Below, one piece after another: positions 23,632-31,226 of a stretch of DNA of 32,749 bases. The position numbers and the translations under genes are program-made. The notes beneath the pieces are model-generated. The model worked only from the letters and a program-made list of their open reading frames with translations. It was not told where the DNA came from and searched no databases. Where the stretch lies: NCBI GenBank assembly GCA_903911825.1, contig CAIWFB010000322.1, positions 1 to 32,749 on the forward strand, in the 5' to 3' direction. The stretch comes from an uncultured Verrucomicrobia subdivision 3 bacterium. GTDB taxonomy: Bacteria; Verrucomicrobiota; Verrucomicrobiia; Limisphaerales; UBA11358. Position 1 is the first letter of the stretch. Every line of letters starts with the position of its first letter.

Positions 23632-25404
23632 TTATTTCGTTTCGAAGAGACTCGGCGCGGTCTGCCAGGCGAATTGCTGGCAGCGAGCGAAGATTTCGGT
23701 GGGGGATTCGCTTTGCAGGGCGAATTCGGCGAGGGCTTGGGCTTCGTCCATCTTCACGCGGCGAATCATGTATTTCACTTCGGGAATGACGGCGGGCGCA
23801 CAGCTTAATTCATCGACGCCCAGTCCCAGTAGCAGCGGCACGAGCACGGGGTCGCCAGCGATCTCACCGCAAACGCCAGCCCAGATGCCGGCGCGATGGG
23901 CGGCATCCACGGTGGTTTTGATGAGTCGCAAAATCGCCGGATGCGTGGGTTCGTAAAGGTGTGAAACCTTTTCGTTCGTGCGGTCGGCGGCGAGCGTGTA
24001 TTGGATGAGATCGTTGGAGCCGATGCTGAAAAACTTCACGCGCTTGGCGAGTGAATCGGCGATGAGCGCGGCGGAAGGAATCTCAATCATCGCGCCGACT
24101 TCCAGATGTTCGTCGAACGGAATATTCTCCGCGCGCAACTCGGCTTTGCATTTTTCGAGCAGCGCGGTGGCTTGGTTCCATTCGTCGAGACCGGAGATCA
24201 TCGGATACATCATCTTGACGTTACCCTCAGCGCTGGCGCGGAGGATGGCGCGGAGTTGGGCGCAGAACAGTTCCGGTTGCGCGAGGCAAAAGCGAATAGC
24301 GCGCCAGCCAAGGAAGGGATTCACTTCCTTGGAGAGCTGCAAGTGCGAGGCAAATTTGTCGCCGCCCAAATCGAGCGTGCGGATGATGACTTGCTGCGGT
24401 TTCAGTGCGGCAGCGACTTGGCGATAGGCCTGAAATTGATCTTCTTCACCCGGTAATTTTTCGCGGTTGATGAATAAAAATTCCGTGCGAAACAGTCCCA
24501 CGCCTTCCGCGCCGTATTGGAGCACAGCTTCGACGTCGTATTGATCTTCAATGTTCGCCGAGAGATGAATCGCTTTGCCGTCAAGCGTGACCGCCGGTTG
24601 CCAGACGATTTCGCGCAGCTTCTCATCGAGCGAGGCTTTGTTTTTTTCGAGCTGGCCGTATTCGAATAACGTGTTGTCAGTCGGGTTGATGGTGATCGTG
24701 CCGTTGTAGCCGTCGAGCAAAGCGTAATCGCCGGACTCCAAGTCGTCGCTGATGGTTTTAAGACCGACGATGGCGGGAATATCCAGTGACCGCGCCATGA
24801 TGGCGGTGTGCGAGGTTTTGCCGCCGATGTCGGTGGCGAAGCCGAGCACCATCTTCTTATCGAGTTGCGCCGTCATCGACGGACTCAAATCATGGCCGAC
24901 GAGGATGCAGGGTTCAGTCAAATGGCGGAGATCAAACTGATCTTTGACTTCGAGTAGGTTGTCGAGCACGCGGCCGGTCAGGTCGCGCAAGTCAGCGGCG
25001 CGTTCCCGGAGATATTCATCCTCGACGGCTTCAAGCACAGCCACGTATTTTTCTGAAGCGGTGTGAAAGGCGTATTCGGCGTTCGTTTTTTGATCGCGGA
25101 TGATCTTGAGCACTTCATCAATCAAAACGTGGTCTTCGATCATCAACAAATGCGCGTCGAAAATATCCGCTTCGGCTGAGCTCATCGTTTCCGCAACTCG
25201 CCGTTGGACTTCAGAGATTTGCTGGCGAGTGCGGACGAGCGATTGCTCAAAGCGTTTGACCTCAGATTCAACTTCATCGCCGCTCAAGTGTTGCTTGGCG
25301 ATGACGTGCCGGGTCTGATGTAGGACAAGGATTTTCCCGCGACATACACCTGCCGAGACAGGGATGCCGCGATACACTTTTTCCCCTTTCACTAAACCTG
25401 ACAT
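23632..25404 (-). CDS. ptsI: Phosphoenolpyruvate-protein phosphotransferase (enzyme I)
   Basis: Enzyme I takes phosphate from PEP and passes it to HPr, starting the PTS or a regulatory phosphorelay. With the start at 25404 (MSGLVKGEKVYRGIPVSAG) it has 590 residues. The upstream in-frame ATG at 25449 would add 15 non-conserved residues. The active-site His199 lies in GGKTSHTAIMARSLDIPAIVG. PEP-binding elements follow: EGVGLFRTEFLF, RTLDLGGDKF, MYPMISGLDE and SIGSNDLIQYTLAADR. GVCGEIAGDP is near the C-terminus. No HPr or enzyme II gene is visible here, and a regulatory (incomplete) PTS is possible. Confidence 0.94.
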   Translation of the reverse strand: MSGLVKGEKVYRGIPVSAGVCRGKILVLHQTRHVIAKQHLSGDEVESEVKRFEQSLVRTRQQISEVQRRVAETMSSAEADIFDAHLLMIEDHVLIDEVLKIIRDQKTNAEYAFHTASEKYVAVLEAVEDEYLRERAADLRDLTGRVLDNLLEVKDQFDLRHLTEPCILVGHDLSPSMTAQLDKKMVLGFATDIGGKTSHTAIMARSLDIPAIVGLKTISDDLESGDYALLDGYNGTITINPTDNTLFEYGQLEKNKASLDEKLREIVWQPAVTLDGKAIHLSANIEDQYDVEAVLQYGAEGVGLFRTEFLFINREKLPGEEDQFQAYRQVAAALKPQQVIIRTLDLGGDKFASHLQLSKEVNPFLGWRAIRFCLAQPELFCAQLRAILRASAEGNVKMMYPMISGLDEWNQATALLEKCKAELRAENIPFDEHLEVGAMIEIPSAALIADSLAKRVKFFSIGSNDLIQYTLAADRTNEKVSHLYEPTHPAILRLIKTTVDAAHRAGIWAGVCGEIAGDPVLVPLLLGLGVDELSCAPAVIPEVKYMIRRVKMDEAQALAEFALQSESPTEIFARCQQFAWQTAPSLFETK

Positions 25405-25460
25405 AAGCTTGGGACAGAAATAACCGAGGGCGTTTGGGTTGCAAAGCAATTAAGCCGGAA

Positions 25461-25493
25461 AAATAAAAAAAGCCCGCTGCTCACAGCGGGCTT
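25461..25493 (-). terminator. Rho-independent terminator after efp
   Basis: Read on the minus strand, a 10-bp stem (AAGCCCGCTG / CAGCGGGCTT) with a four-base loop runs into a T-rich tract (complement of 25461-25471). It lies 27 bp past the efp stop and just before the ptsI start, separating the two same-strand genes. Confidence 0.92.
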
Positions 25494-25520
25494 GGAAAAT
25501 CGACTGTGAGCGTCTTTAAC

Positions 25521-26078
25521 TCAAGCGCGTTCCATGTATTTGCGAGTGCGAGTATCAATCTTGATTTTTTCACCGGTCTTGATGAAGAGCGGAGCCTGCA
25601 CCGTGATACCCGTTTCGAGCGTGATGGCTTTTTGCACATTGTTCGCCGAATCGCCGCGCACGCCTTCGGGTGCATCCGTCACCGTCAACACCACGCTGGA
25701 AGGAATTTCTACCGAGATGGCTTTTTCTTCGATGAAGGTCACCGTCACCGAGCAGTTTTCCACCATGAAATCTTTGGCATCGCCCACGAGTTCCGCGCTC
25801 AAGGTCACCGTTTCATAGTTTTCCGGGTCGGTGAATACATAATCGGCGCCGTCCTTGTAGCTGTATTCCATCTTGGTGGTCATCATCGGCACCGGCTCGA
25901 TTTTTTCGGTCGAGCTGAAACGCACATCGGAAGCTTTGCCGGTGCGGATGCTGCGGAGGGTCGCCTGCACGAACGCGCGCAAGTTACCGGGGGTGCGATG
26001 CTGGAAGTCGAGGACTACCGAGATGTCGCCATTGTAATTGATGGCCATGCCACGGCGGAGATCATTTGCTGTTGCCAT
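25521..26078 (-). CDS. efp: Elongation factor P with unusual loop tip
   Basis: The 185-residue protein relieves ribosome stalling at proline runs. The three beta-barrel domains are evident: N-terminal KOW-like (1-63), middle OB (65-125), and C-terminal OB (130-185, ending GEKIKIDTRTRKYMER). Alignment without gaps from the conserved RxG to the loop puts Asn32 (TPGNLRAF) where E. coli has the beta-lysylated Lys34 (KPGKGQAF). Neither Lys nor Arg occupies the usual modification site, and Arg34 lies two residues on. It is a single-gene unit with its own terminator, divergent from nrdR. Confidence 0.95.
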   Translation of the reverse strand: MATANDLRRGMAINYNGDISVVLDFQHRTPGNLRAFVQATLRSIRTGKASDVRFSSTEKIEPVPMMTTKMEYSYKDGADYVFTDPENYETVTLSAELVGDAKDFMVENCSVTVTFIEEKAISVEIPSSVVLTVTDAPEGVRGDSANNVQKAITLETGITVQAPLFIKTGEKIKIDTRTRKYMERA

Positions 26079-26172
26079 AATAATTTTGCTTTTTTAGTTC
26101 TAAAATGAGTCGCGCAGTCTAGCCACAAAAAGGGCGAACGCAAGTGGCTTTTACGTTAATCCCACGGTTTCC

Positions 26173-26202
26173 TTGACACCACAAATCATTGTGTGCTACA
26201 AA
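26173..26202 (+). promoter_or_regulatory. nrdR promoter with an NrdR-box-like palindrome in the spacer
   Basis: TTGACA (26173-26178) and TACAAA (26197-26202) are 18 bp apart and lie just upstream of nrdR. Between them, 26179-26194 reads CCACAAATCATTGTGT. This matches the NrdR-box consensus ACACwATATwTTGTGT at 12 of 16 positions, including the inverted CACAA/TTGTG arms. Binding there would block RNA polymerase, suggesting autoregulation. A CCACT/AGTGG hairpin at 26210-26225 follows in the leader. Confidence 0.5.
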
Positions 26203-26229
26203 CGCGCAGCCACTATAAGCAGTGGTTTT

Positions 26230-26685
26230 ATGCGTTGCCCCAAATGCGGTTGTCAGGAAGATAAGGTCATTGATTCGCGTGCCTCCCGAGAAGGCGCGAC
26301 CATCCGCCGCCGCCGTGAATGCTCCCAGTGCACCCACCGTTTCACGACCTACGAAGAATTGGAGCACGAAGGGCTCATGGTGCTCAAGCGCGACGGGCGC
26401 CACGAAGAATTTTCCCGCGAAAAACTCCTCTCTGGCATCCGTAAAGCCTGCCAAAAACGCCCCGTTTCCCCCAAAGCGATGGAAGATCTTGTGGATCACA
26501 TCGTCGCCGCCGTCACCGCCAAATTTGAGAGTGAAGTGCCCGGTGAATTCATCGGCACCATGGTCATGGACGGCTTACGCCAGATTGATTCCGTCGCTTA
26601 CGTCCGGTTTGCGAGCGTGTATCGTCGTTTTCAAGAAGCCACCGATTTTGTTTCCGAAGTGCAAAAGCTGGAGGCGCGCGAATGA
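26230..26685 (+). CDS. nrdR: Transcriptional repressor NrdR
   Basis: This 151-residue zinc-ribbon/ATP-cone repressor controls ribonucleotide reductase genes in response to (d)ATP. I choose the ATG at 26230 because MRCPKCG is the invariant NrdR N-terminus; an upstream in-frame start would add 19 unrelated residues. The zinc ribbon uses Cys3, Cys6, Cys31 and Cys34 (CPKCG, CSQCTHRFTTYE). The ATP-cone begins VLKRDGRHEEFSREKLLSGI, and RFASVYRRFQ is near the end. Its stop overlaps the next gene by 4 bp. Confidence 0.96.
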   Translation: MRCPKCGCQEDKVIDSRASREGATIRRRRECSQCTHRFTTYEELEHEGLMVLKRDGRHEEFSREKLLSGIRKACQKRPVSPKAMEDLVDHIVAAVTAKFESEVPGEFIGTMVMDGLRQIDSVAYVRFASVYRRFQEATDFVSEVQKLEARE

Positions 26686-27233
26686 TTGCCCTCCACACTG
26701 ACTGTCTTTTCTTCAAGCTCAATAATGGCGAAAGTGTCCCGTGCTCGCCGGAAATGATTTCCGTCGAAATCGTCGGCGAAATCAATGGCCTGCTTGATCC
26801 CGAAATGTTGCGCCATGCCGCGAGCAGCGTGTTTCACTATTTCAAAAACGAACTCGAACGCGAAACCGTCTCCATCGGAGAATTTTCCGTCGCGCTCGAA
26901 AAAGTTCTCCGGCTGCTTGGCTACACCATTCACGCTGGCGAAAGCAGCGATAAACAAATCAGCGATACCGATCTCATCTCGCTCGCGCGTGATTCTGGCG
27001 ATAATCTCGAACTCTTTTTCTTCCCACGCCTGCGTAACGAACTGCGCCTCCGTTTGAGTCAGTCGCCGCGTGTGTTGCGCTTTCGCGGTCTGCGCGGCTG
27101 CGCCAAGCAGCTTGCCGGTGCCCGTCGCTGGAGTCCGCGTTGCGAACAGATTCAAGACCAGATCGTCGAATATCTCCGAGGCTGCTTCACCGCCGAATCC
27201 GAACAGGGCAAGTGCGCGTTGGTCGTGGAATAA
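26682..27233 (+). CDS. Conserved hypothetical protein coupled to nrdR
   Basis: I do not recognise this 183-residue protein. It starts in an ATGA overlap with the nrdR stop, so translation is probably coupled. The N-terminal half is acidic and ordered-looking (FKLNNGESVPCSPEMISVEI, then MLRHAASSVFHYFKNELERE). The C-terminal half is basic (FRGLRGCAKQLAGARRW). No signal peptide or membrane segment is evident. The strict coupling suggests a role in nucleotide metabolism or its regulation, but this is inference from position only. Confidence 0.75.
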   Translation: MIALHTDCLFFKLNNGESVPCSPEMISVEIVGEINGLLDPEMLRHAASSVFHYFKNELERETVSIGEFSVALEKVLRLLGYTIHAGESSDKQISDTDLISLARDSGDNLELFFFPRLRNELRLRLSQSPRVLRFRGLRGCAKQLAGARRWSPRCEQIQDQIVEYLRGCFTAESEQGKCALVVE

Positions 27234-27311
27234 ATTTTCCGTTCGTTTTTATTCAACGGTGGCGAACTGTTTGCAGTTTTTAATCCGTAAAATTCGTGTC
27301 TAAATTTCCCC

Positions 27312-27656
27312 ATGAGCAAAACCCTTTTTGAAAAAATCATCGCCCGCGAAATCCCAGCAGCCATTGTTTACGAAGATGAATCGGTCCTCGCCTTCCGCGA
27401 CATCCATCCTGCTGCCCCCACACACGTTTTGATCGTTCCGAAAAAAGCCATTCCCCGCATTGCGGAAACGGCCGTCGATGAACAACAGCTTTTGGGTCAC
27501 CTGATGTTGAAGGCCGCAGCAGTCGCGGCTCAATTAGGTTTGGATAAAACCGGTTATCGCCTTGTCATCAACAACGGCAAAGATGGCGGCGAAACGGTGC
27601 CGCACTTGCATTGCCACATTTTAGGCGGACGCCACCTCGCTTGGCCGCCGGGCTGA
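27312..27656 (+). CDS. hinT: HIT-family (HinT-like) purine nucleoside phosphoramidase
   Basis: The 114-residue protein is a compact histidine-triad hydrolase that cleaves AMP-lysine or other AMP-N bonds. It has TLFEKIIAREIPAAIVYED at the N-terminus, AFRDIHPAAPTHVLIVPKK in the middle, and the catalytic triad HLHCH at residues 98-102 in VPHLHCHILGG. Length matches HinT. It is 78 bp downstream of the nrdR-linked gene and may be in the same unit. It converges with mazG, and its terminator overlaps the mazG coding end. Confidence 0.94.
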   Translation: MSKTLFEKIIAREIPAAIVYEDESVLAFRDIHPAAPTHVLIVPKKAIPRIAETAVDEQQLLGHLMLKAAAVAAQLGLDKTGYRLVINNGKDGGETVPHLHCHILGGRHLAWPPG

Positions 27657-27662
27657 AACGTT

Positions 27663-28328
27663 TTATTTGGCCGCTTTTTTCTCGCGCGAACGGAACGTCC
27701 GTTCGCGTTTTTTCGTTTCGCTCGCCAGCAATTCTTCTGCGCACCAACCGTTGGCTTGTGCGAGCGCGGTCAGTTCAAAGAGTTCGTTCGCCATCGCCGC
27801 CTTGCCCAACTTGCGCTTGGGAGTTTTGCTGAACGCTTGATCGGTGGTGAAAACTTTGTGTGCTTTCTTCAACAGCTTCTCCGCGCGGAGCAGGGCGGGG
27901 AGGTGTTTGGGAATGCCGTCAAACGCCGACTTGCGTTCCAGGTGCGTGCCGGTTTTTTCCGCACGTTTGATCTTTTCCCAATTCGCCCAGACCTCATCAA
28001 TGTCTTTCACCTTGGTCGTGGCAAAGACGTGCGGGTGACGACGGATTAATTTTTCCACCAGATTGCGCGTGACCTTTTCTAAATCAAAAACGCCACGCTC
28101 GCTGGCGAGTTGGCAATGGAAGACCACTTGCAGCAACAGGTCGCCCAACTCCTCCGCCATCTCCACGTCGTCCCCGGCCTCGATGGCGTCGATCAACTCG
28201 TAGACTTCCTCGATTGCGTGGCGGCGCAGCGTCATGTGGTCTTGCTCGCGATCCCACGGACAACCCGTGGGCGATCGCAGCCGTTGCATGACTTTGAGAA
28301 GATCGTTGATGGCCGGTTGTTTTTTCAT
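27663..28328 (-). CDS. mazG: MazG nucleoside triphosphate pyrophosphohydrolase
   Basis: The 221-residue enzyme hydrolyses NTPs or dNTPs to monophosphates and pyrophosphate, in house-cleaning or (p)ppGpp-related control. LRSPTGCPWDREQDH is the MazG opening motif, and the metal-binding EExxE...ExxD residues are Glu40, Glu41, Glu44, Glu60 and Asp63 (IEEVYEL, EELGDLL). RRHPHVFA and VWANWEKIKRAEK follow. It is somewhat shorter than E. coli MazG (263). The basic C-terminus overlaps the hinT terminator. It is the last gene of a four-gene minus-strand operon, 5 bp after proB. Confidence 0.93.
   Translation of the reverse strand: MKKQPAINDLLKVMQRLRSPTGCPWDREQDHMTLRRHAIEEVYELIDAIEAGDDVEMAEELGDLLLQVVFHCQLASERGVFDLEKVTRNLVEKLIRRHPHVFATTKVKDIDEVWANWEKIKRAEKTGTHLERKSAFDGIPKHLPALLRAEKLLKKAHKVFTTDQAFSKTPKRKLGKAAMANELFELTALAQANGWCAEELLASETKKRERTFRSREKKAAK
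27685..27713 (+). terminator. Terminator of the hinT transcript, located inside the mazG 3' coding end
   Basis: A 10-bp stem (CGCGAACGGA / TCCGTTCGCG) with loop ACG is followed by six T residues at 27708-27713 on the plus strand, 28 bp past the hinT stop. The same bases encode the arginine-rich C-terminus of MazG on the opposite strand. Confidence 0.8.
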
Positions 28329-28333
28329 CGAAA

Positions 28334-29449
28334 TTATAAAATCACCAAGTCATCGCGATGCACCAATTCCTCTTTAGGCAAACTGCGTTCGTTCACGGCG
28401 GCAGAGCCGAAGCGCGCGATGCCGCGGGCAAATTCCATGCCGTCCAAATCGCAGATACGCACCACGTCGTCCGCTGCAAAATCCCCTTCGCAACGCGCTA
28501 CGCCGGGCGGCAGCAGGCTCTTGCCCGCTTCGCGCAACGCCTTCTTCGCTCCGTCGTCCACGAACAACGTGCCTTTTGGATGATGAAAGAACGCGATCCA
28601 ACGCTTGCGACCTTGCAACTTGGCGGTTTGCGCGACGAACAGTGTGCCGTCGTCCGCACCGCTCAAGATTTTCGCCAGAATATTTTTGTCGCGACCCGAG
28701 GCGATGACCAGCGGAATGCCGGAGCGCACCACGATCTTCGCCGCATCAATCTTCGACTTCATGCCGCCCACGGCGGTGACGCTGGTGGTGCCGCCGGCCA
28801 TCGCTTCGATGGTGCCGTCGATCTGTTCGATGACGGAAAGCGTTTTGGCATTGGCCGCGCCGAAATTTTCGATGACGCCGTCCACGGTCGTGAGAATCAC
28901 CAGCAAGTCGGCCGGTAACAGCGACGCGACGAGGGCGGACAATTTGTCGTTGTCGCCAAATTTGATTTCCGTGAACGACACCGCGTCGTTCTCATTGATG
29001 ATGGGAATGACGCCGCGATTCAGGAGCGTGACGAGCGTGTTGCGGGCGTTGAGGTGGCGTTCGTGATGTTCCAGATCGTCGTGCGTGAGCAGCACTTGCG
29101 CGACGACGAGGCCATGCGCGGAAAATAGTTTATCATACACCGCCATGAGGCGCGATTGTCCGACGGCGGCGCAGGCTTGTTTCTCCGCGAGATCCGTGGG
29201 GCGATTGGCGTAACCGAGCGCGCCCATACCCGCGCCGACCGCGCCGCTGGTGACGACGACGACTTCTTTGCCCGCTTTGCGAAGCGCGGCGACTTGCGCC
29301 ACGATTTGCTCGAGCTGCGTCGGATCGATCAGCTTCTGGCTGTCGGTGAGCACACCGGTGCCGAGCTTGACGACGAGGCGCGAAACAGATTTGAGAGAGT
29401 CACGATGCACGCGGGAGCTTAGGAAAATTTCGGGAACTGAAAAAGGCAA
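28334..29449 (-). CDS. proB: Glutamate 5-kinase
   Basis: The enzyme phosphorylates glutamate as the first step of proline synthesis. The kinase domain (about 22-265) has RLVVKLGTGVLT, VVVTSGAVGAGMGALG, NENDAV and GGMKSKIDAA. A C-terminal PUA domain (about 285-365: GTLFVDDGAKKALREAGKSL, RSLPKEELVHRDDLVIL) is present as in E. coli. From the ATG at 29449 it has 371 residues. A GTG at 29410 would give 358 and fits the family start better, so the start is uncertain. proA is not in the window. It lies 10 bp after the AsmA-like gene. Confidence 0.95.
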   Translation of the reverse strand: MPFSVPEIFLSSRVHRDSLKSVSRLVVKLGTGVLTDSQKLIDPTQLEQIVAQVAALRKAGKEVVVVTSGAVGAGMGALGYANRPTDLAEKQACAAVGQSRLMAVYDKLFSAHGLVVAQVLLTHDDLEHHERHLNARNTLVTLLNRGVIPIINENDAVSFTEIKFGDNDKLSALVASLLPADLLVILTTVDGVIENFGAANAKTLSVIEQIDGTIEAMAGGTTSVTAVGGMKSKIDAAKIVVRSGIPLVIASGRDKNILAKILSGADDGTLFVAQTAKLQGRKRWIAFFHHPKGTLFVDDGAKKALREAGKSLLPPGVARCEGDFAADDVVRICDLDGMEFARGIARFGSAAVNERSLPKEELVHRDDLVIL

Positions 29450-29459
29450 AATACCGTCG

Positions 29460-30128
29460 TCACTTCAAGTTCGCGGGCGTGACGAGCGAGCCGAAGAAAT
29501 CCCCGCTGCGCAGTGCGATGAGCAACACCAAGCCCGCCAAATCCGCCGGTTGCTTCACGTCTTTGAGCACTTGATTATCAATCCCGACTTTTTGCTCGCG
29601 ATTGTTTTGCGGATCTTTCAGATCAATGAACTTCAGCGTGCCGACGGAGACGTTCAGCACATCAATGCCCGCGAATTCCAAGTTTGTCCGCCGTTTCAAT
29701 TCGTTCAGGTCTTTGCTTTTCGCGAGGCTATCTTTCGTGGGCAACGCCAGACCGAGTGCGAGAATGTTCGTCTGGCCCGCTTCATTTTTGACGATGTCGA
29801 GCTCGCCGAGATTGAAGCGCACCAGCGTGCAATGCAGCTTGCCTTGGTTCAGCGCGGGTTTGTCGTATGCCACGTGGATTTCGGGAATGCTTAAGAACGG
29901 CGTGCCGCCAAACTCCGGCGGATTGTGCAGCTTCAAATCCTTGATGGTCACCACGGATTCCAGCAGGCCGAAATGGAATTTCCCGATCTCCACCTGCATC
30001 CCCGTTTGCTGACGAATGCTCCGCTCCGTGATCACGCGCAGAATCGTGTCCAGCGACAACAGGAAAACCACCAGCAACACCACCGCCAGTCGTAACAGGC
30101 GAAAAATCCATTTGAACAACCATTTCAT
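29460..30128 (-). CDS. AsmA-like membrane-anchored protein
   Basis: The 222-residue protein has an N-terminal membrane anchor (about 9-30, FRLLRLAVVLLVVFLLSLDT). The start of an AsmA/DUF748-type beta-strand repeat domain follows: QTGMQVEIGKFHFGLLESVV, TIKDLKLHNPPEFGGTPFLS, NLGELDIV. Such proteins bridge the envelope or assist lipid and outer-membrane homeostasis. It is short for an AsmA protein, but complete-looking N-terminal-domain homologues of this size occur in Verrucomicrobiota. It starts 3 bp after the upstream gene and precedes proB by 10 bp, within one operon. Confidence 0.75.
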   Translation of the reverse strand: MKWLFKWIFRLLRLAVVLLVVFLLSLDTILRVITERSIRQQTGMQVEIGKFHFGLLESVVTIKDLKLHNPPEFGGTPFLSIPEIHVAYDKPALNQGKLHCTLVRFNLGELDIVKNEAGQTNILALGLALPTKDSLAKSKDLNELKRRTNLEFAGIDVLNVSVGTLKFIDLKDPQNNREQKVGIDNQVLKDVKQPADLAGLVLLIALRSGDFFGSLVTPANLK

Positions 30129-30131
30129 AAC

Positions 30132-30740
30132 TCAAAGCTTCACATCCTCCGGGCGCACTTCCAAGCATTCGTCCTGATCTTCCCAGACCATCGTCGCGTA
30201 ACTCTCCAGCAACTTCGGCGCGAGTTCTGAGCCCGCGTGCGCGAGCAGTTTCTCCGCCTCCAACGCCGCCGCTTCAAACGCCGTATCGTAATTACCCGAA
30301 GCCCGCCGTTGCCGGTCATCCCAATGCGCCACCGCGTGCACCGGCTCGTAAAGTTTCGCCCACTGTTCCACCGCCTCGCGCTGTTCCACCGGCAACTCCT
30401 CGAACGGCACCAGAATTTCGTTGCAATGCTGGCAGATCAAGCCTTCCGCCCGCACATCCCGCGTGAGCAACGGCAGGAACGGCGCCCGGCAGCAGGGCGA
30501 TTCCACATAACCCGCCGGCGGCGTGGCTAGCCGTTTGAACCAGATCTGTTTCTCGTGCGCCACTTGCGCCGCCAGCCGATACGCCCCCAACAGCGGATGC
30601 GACAGCCGCCACGCGCGCCCTTCCAATTGACCGAGCGTTTGCGCCAGCCAACGCGCCAGCGTCAGGTCATCCCAATCGCGGAACACGCGGCCGTATTGTT
30701 TCCAGAGCGTATCCAACGATGATTCGGGGCCAAAAGACAT
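30132..30740 (-). CDS. Hypothetical protein with zinc-ribbon-like cysteine pairs
   Basis: This is a 202-residue protein from the ATG at 30740 (MSFGPESSLDTLWKQYG). An upstream in-frame ATG at 30797 would add 19 residues of no visible character. ESPCCRAPFLPLL and GLICQHCNEILVPF supply two Cys pairs that could hold a zinc ion. The rest is predicted helical and Glu/Ala-rich, with no membrane segment. I do not recognise the family. It opens the operon AsmA-like-proB-mazG, whose promoter must lie in the 200 bp between here and the palindromic array. Confidence 0.7.
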   Translation of the reverse strand: MSFGPESSLDTLWKQYGRVFRDWDDLTLARWLAQTLGQLEGRAWRLSHPLLGAYRLAAQVAHEKQIWFKRLATPPAGYVESPCCRAPFLPLLTRDVRAEGLICQHCNEILVPFEELPVEQREAVEQWAKLYEPVHAVAHWDDRQRRASGNYDTAFEAAALEAEKLLAHAGSELAPKLLESYATMVWEDQDECLEVRPEDVKL

Positions 30741-30947
30741 GCGGCAAGGATGCGGCGGCTGGGCAAATTTGTCGAGCGATGTTGAAGTCCGGGCCACGCC
30801 AGAGCAGCAGCCTCATCCGCCTTGCGCGGCCATTCGACTTACCACGCATCGTCTCGGCAAACCCTGTTATCGCCAGGCCAAGGATGATTAGCCTGCGCGC
30901 CCAGCTTGCTTGCCCAGCAACAATCTCGTCTAACCCAACAGAAAACA
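30741..30947. other. Gap upstream of the zinc-ribbon-like gene, no gene recognised
   Basis: The 207 bp between the operon start and the palindromic array hold no convincing gene. CCCAGCTTG near 30901-30909 echoes the spacer core of the array but lies off its 63-bp register, so it may be a decayed flank. The promoter for the minus-strand operon should be here, but I cannot assign its boxes. Confidence 0.4.
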
Positions 30948-31226
30948 GTGGCGCTATTTTGAAAATAGAACCACAGGGACAAAGTTTGCTAGCTTGCTCG
31001 CGCGGAATCTGTGGTTCTATTTTAGAAATAGCGCCACAGGAAAGCCTGACTCCAGCTTGGAAATGTCGTCCGAGTGGTTCTAAATGCAAAATAGAACCAC
31101 AGAAACCATTTCCGCAAGCTAGTCACCAAAGAGTTAGTGGTTCTATTTAAGAAATAGAGCCACTGAAATGATGAGTGCAAGCTAGAGCAACGAGTTTCTG
31201 TGGCTCTAATTTGAAAATAGAACCAC
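30948..31226. repeat. Array of five 27-bp palindromes on an exact 63-bp period
   Basis: Palindromic units of consensus GTGGTTCTAT...AAATAGAACCAC lie at 30948-30974, 31011-31037, 31074-31100, 31137-31163 and 31200-31226. Each is 27 bp, and every start is exactly 63 bp from the last. The four 36-bp spacers, plus the stretch after unit 5, differ in most positions. All carry AGCT at positions 17-20, the exact centre, followed by T/A-G. Spacer ends are also semi-conserved and symmetric (AGAAAC-like after a unit, GTTTCT-like before one). The array is flanked by unrelated sequence, and no cas or transposase gene is nearby. Frames across it encode 21-residue repeats on both strands, but these contain stops. 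The function is unknown. Confidence 0.9.

Noticed and set aside
30948-31226. CRISPR array
   Set aside because: The 27/36-bp geometry fits, but the repeats are full-length palindromes with many differences between copies. All spacers share a central AGCT and symmetric ends. No cas genes are present.
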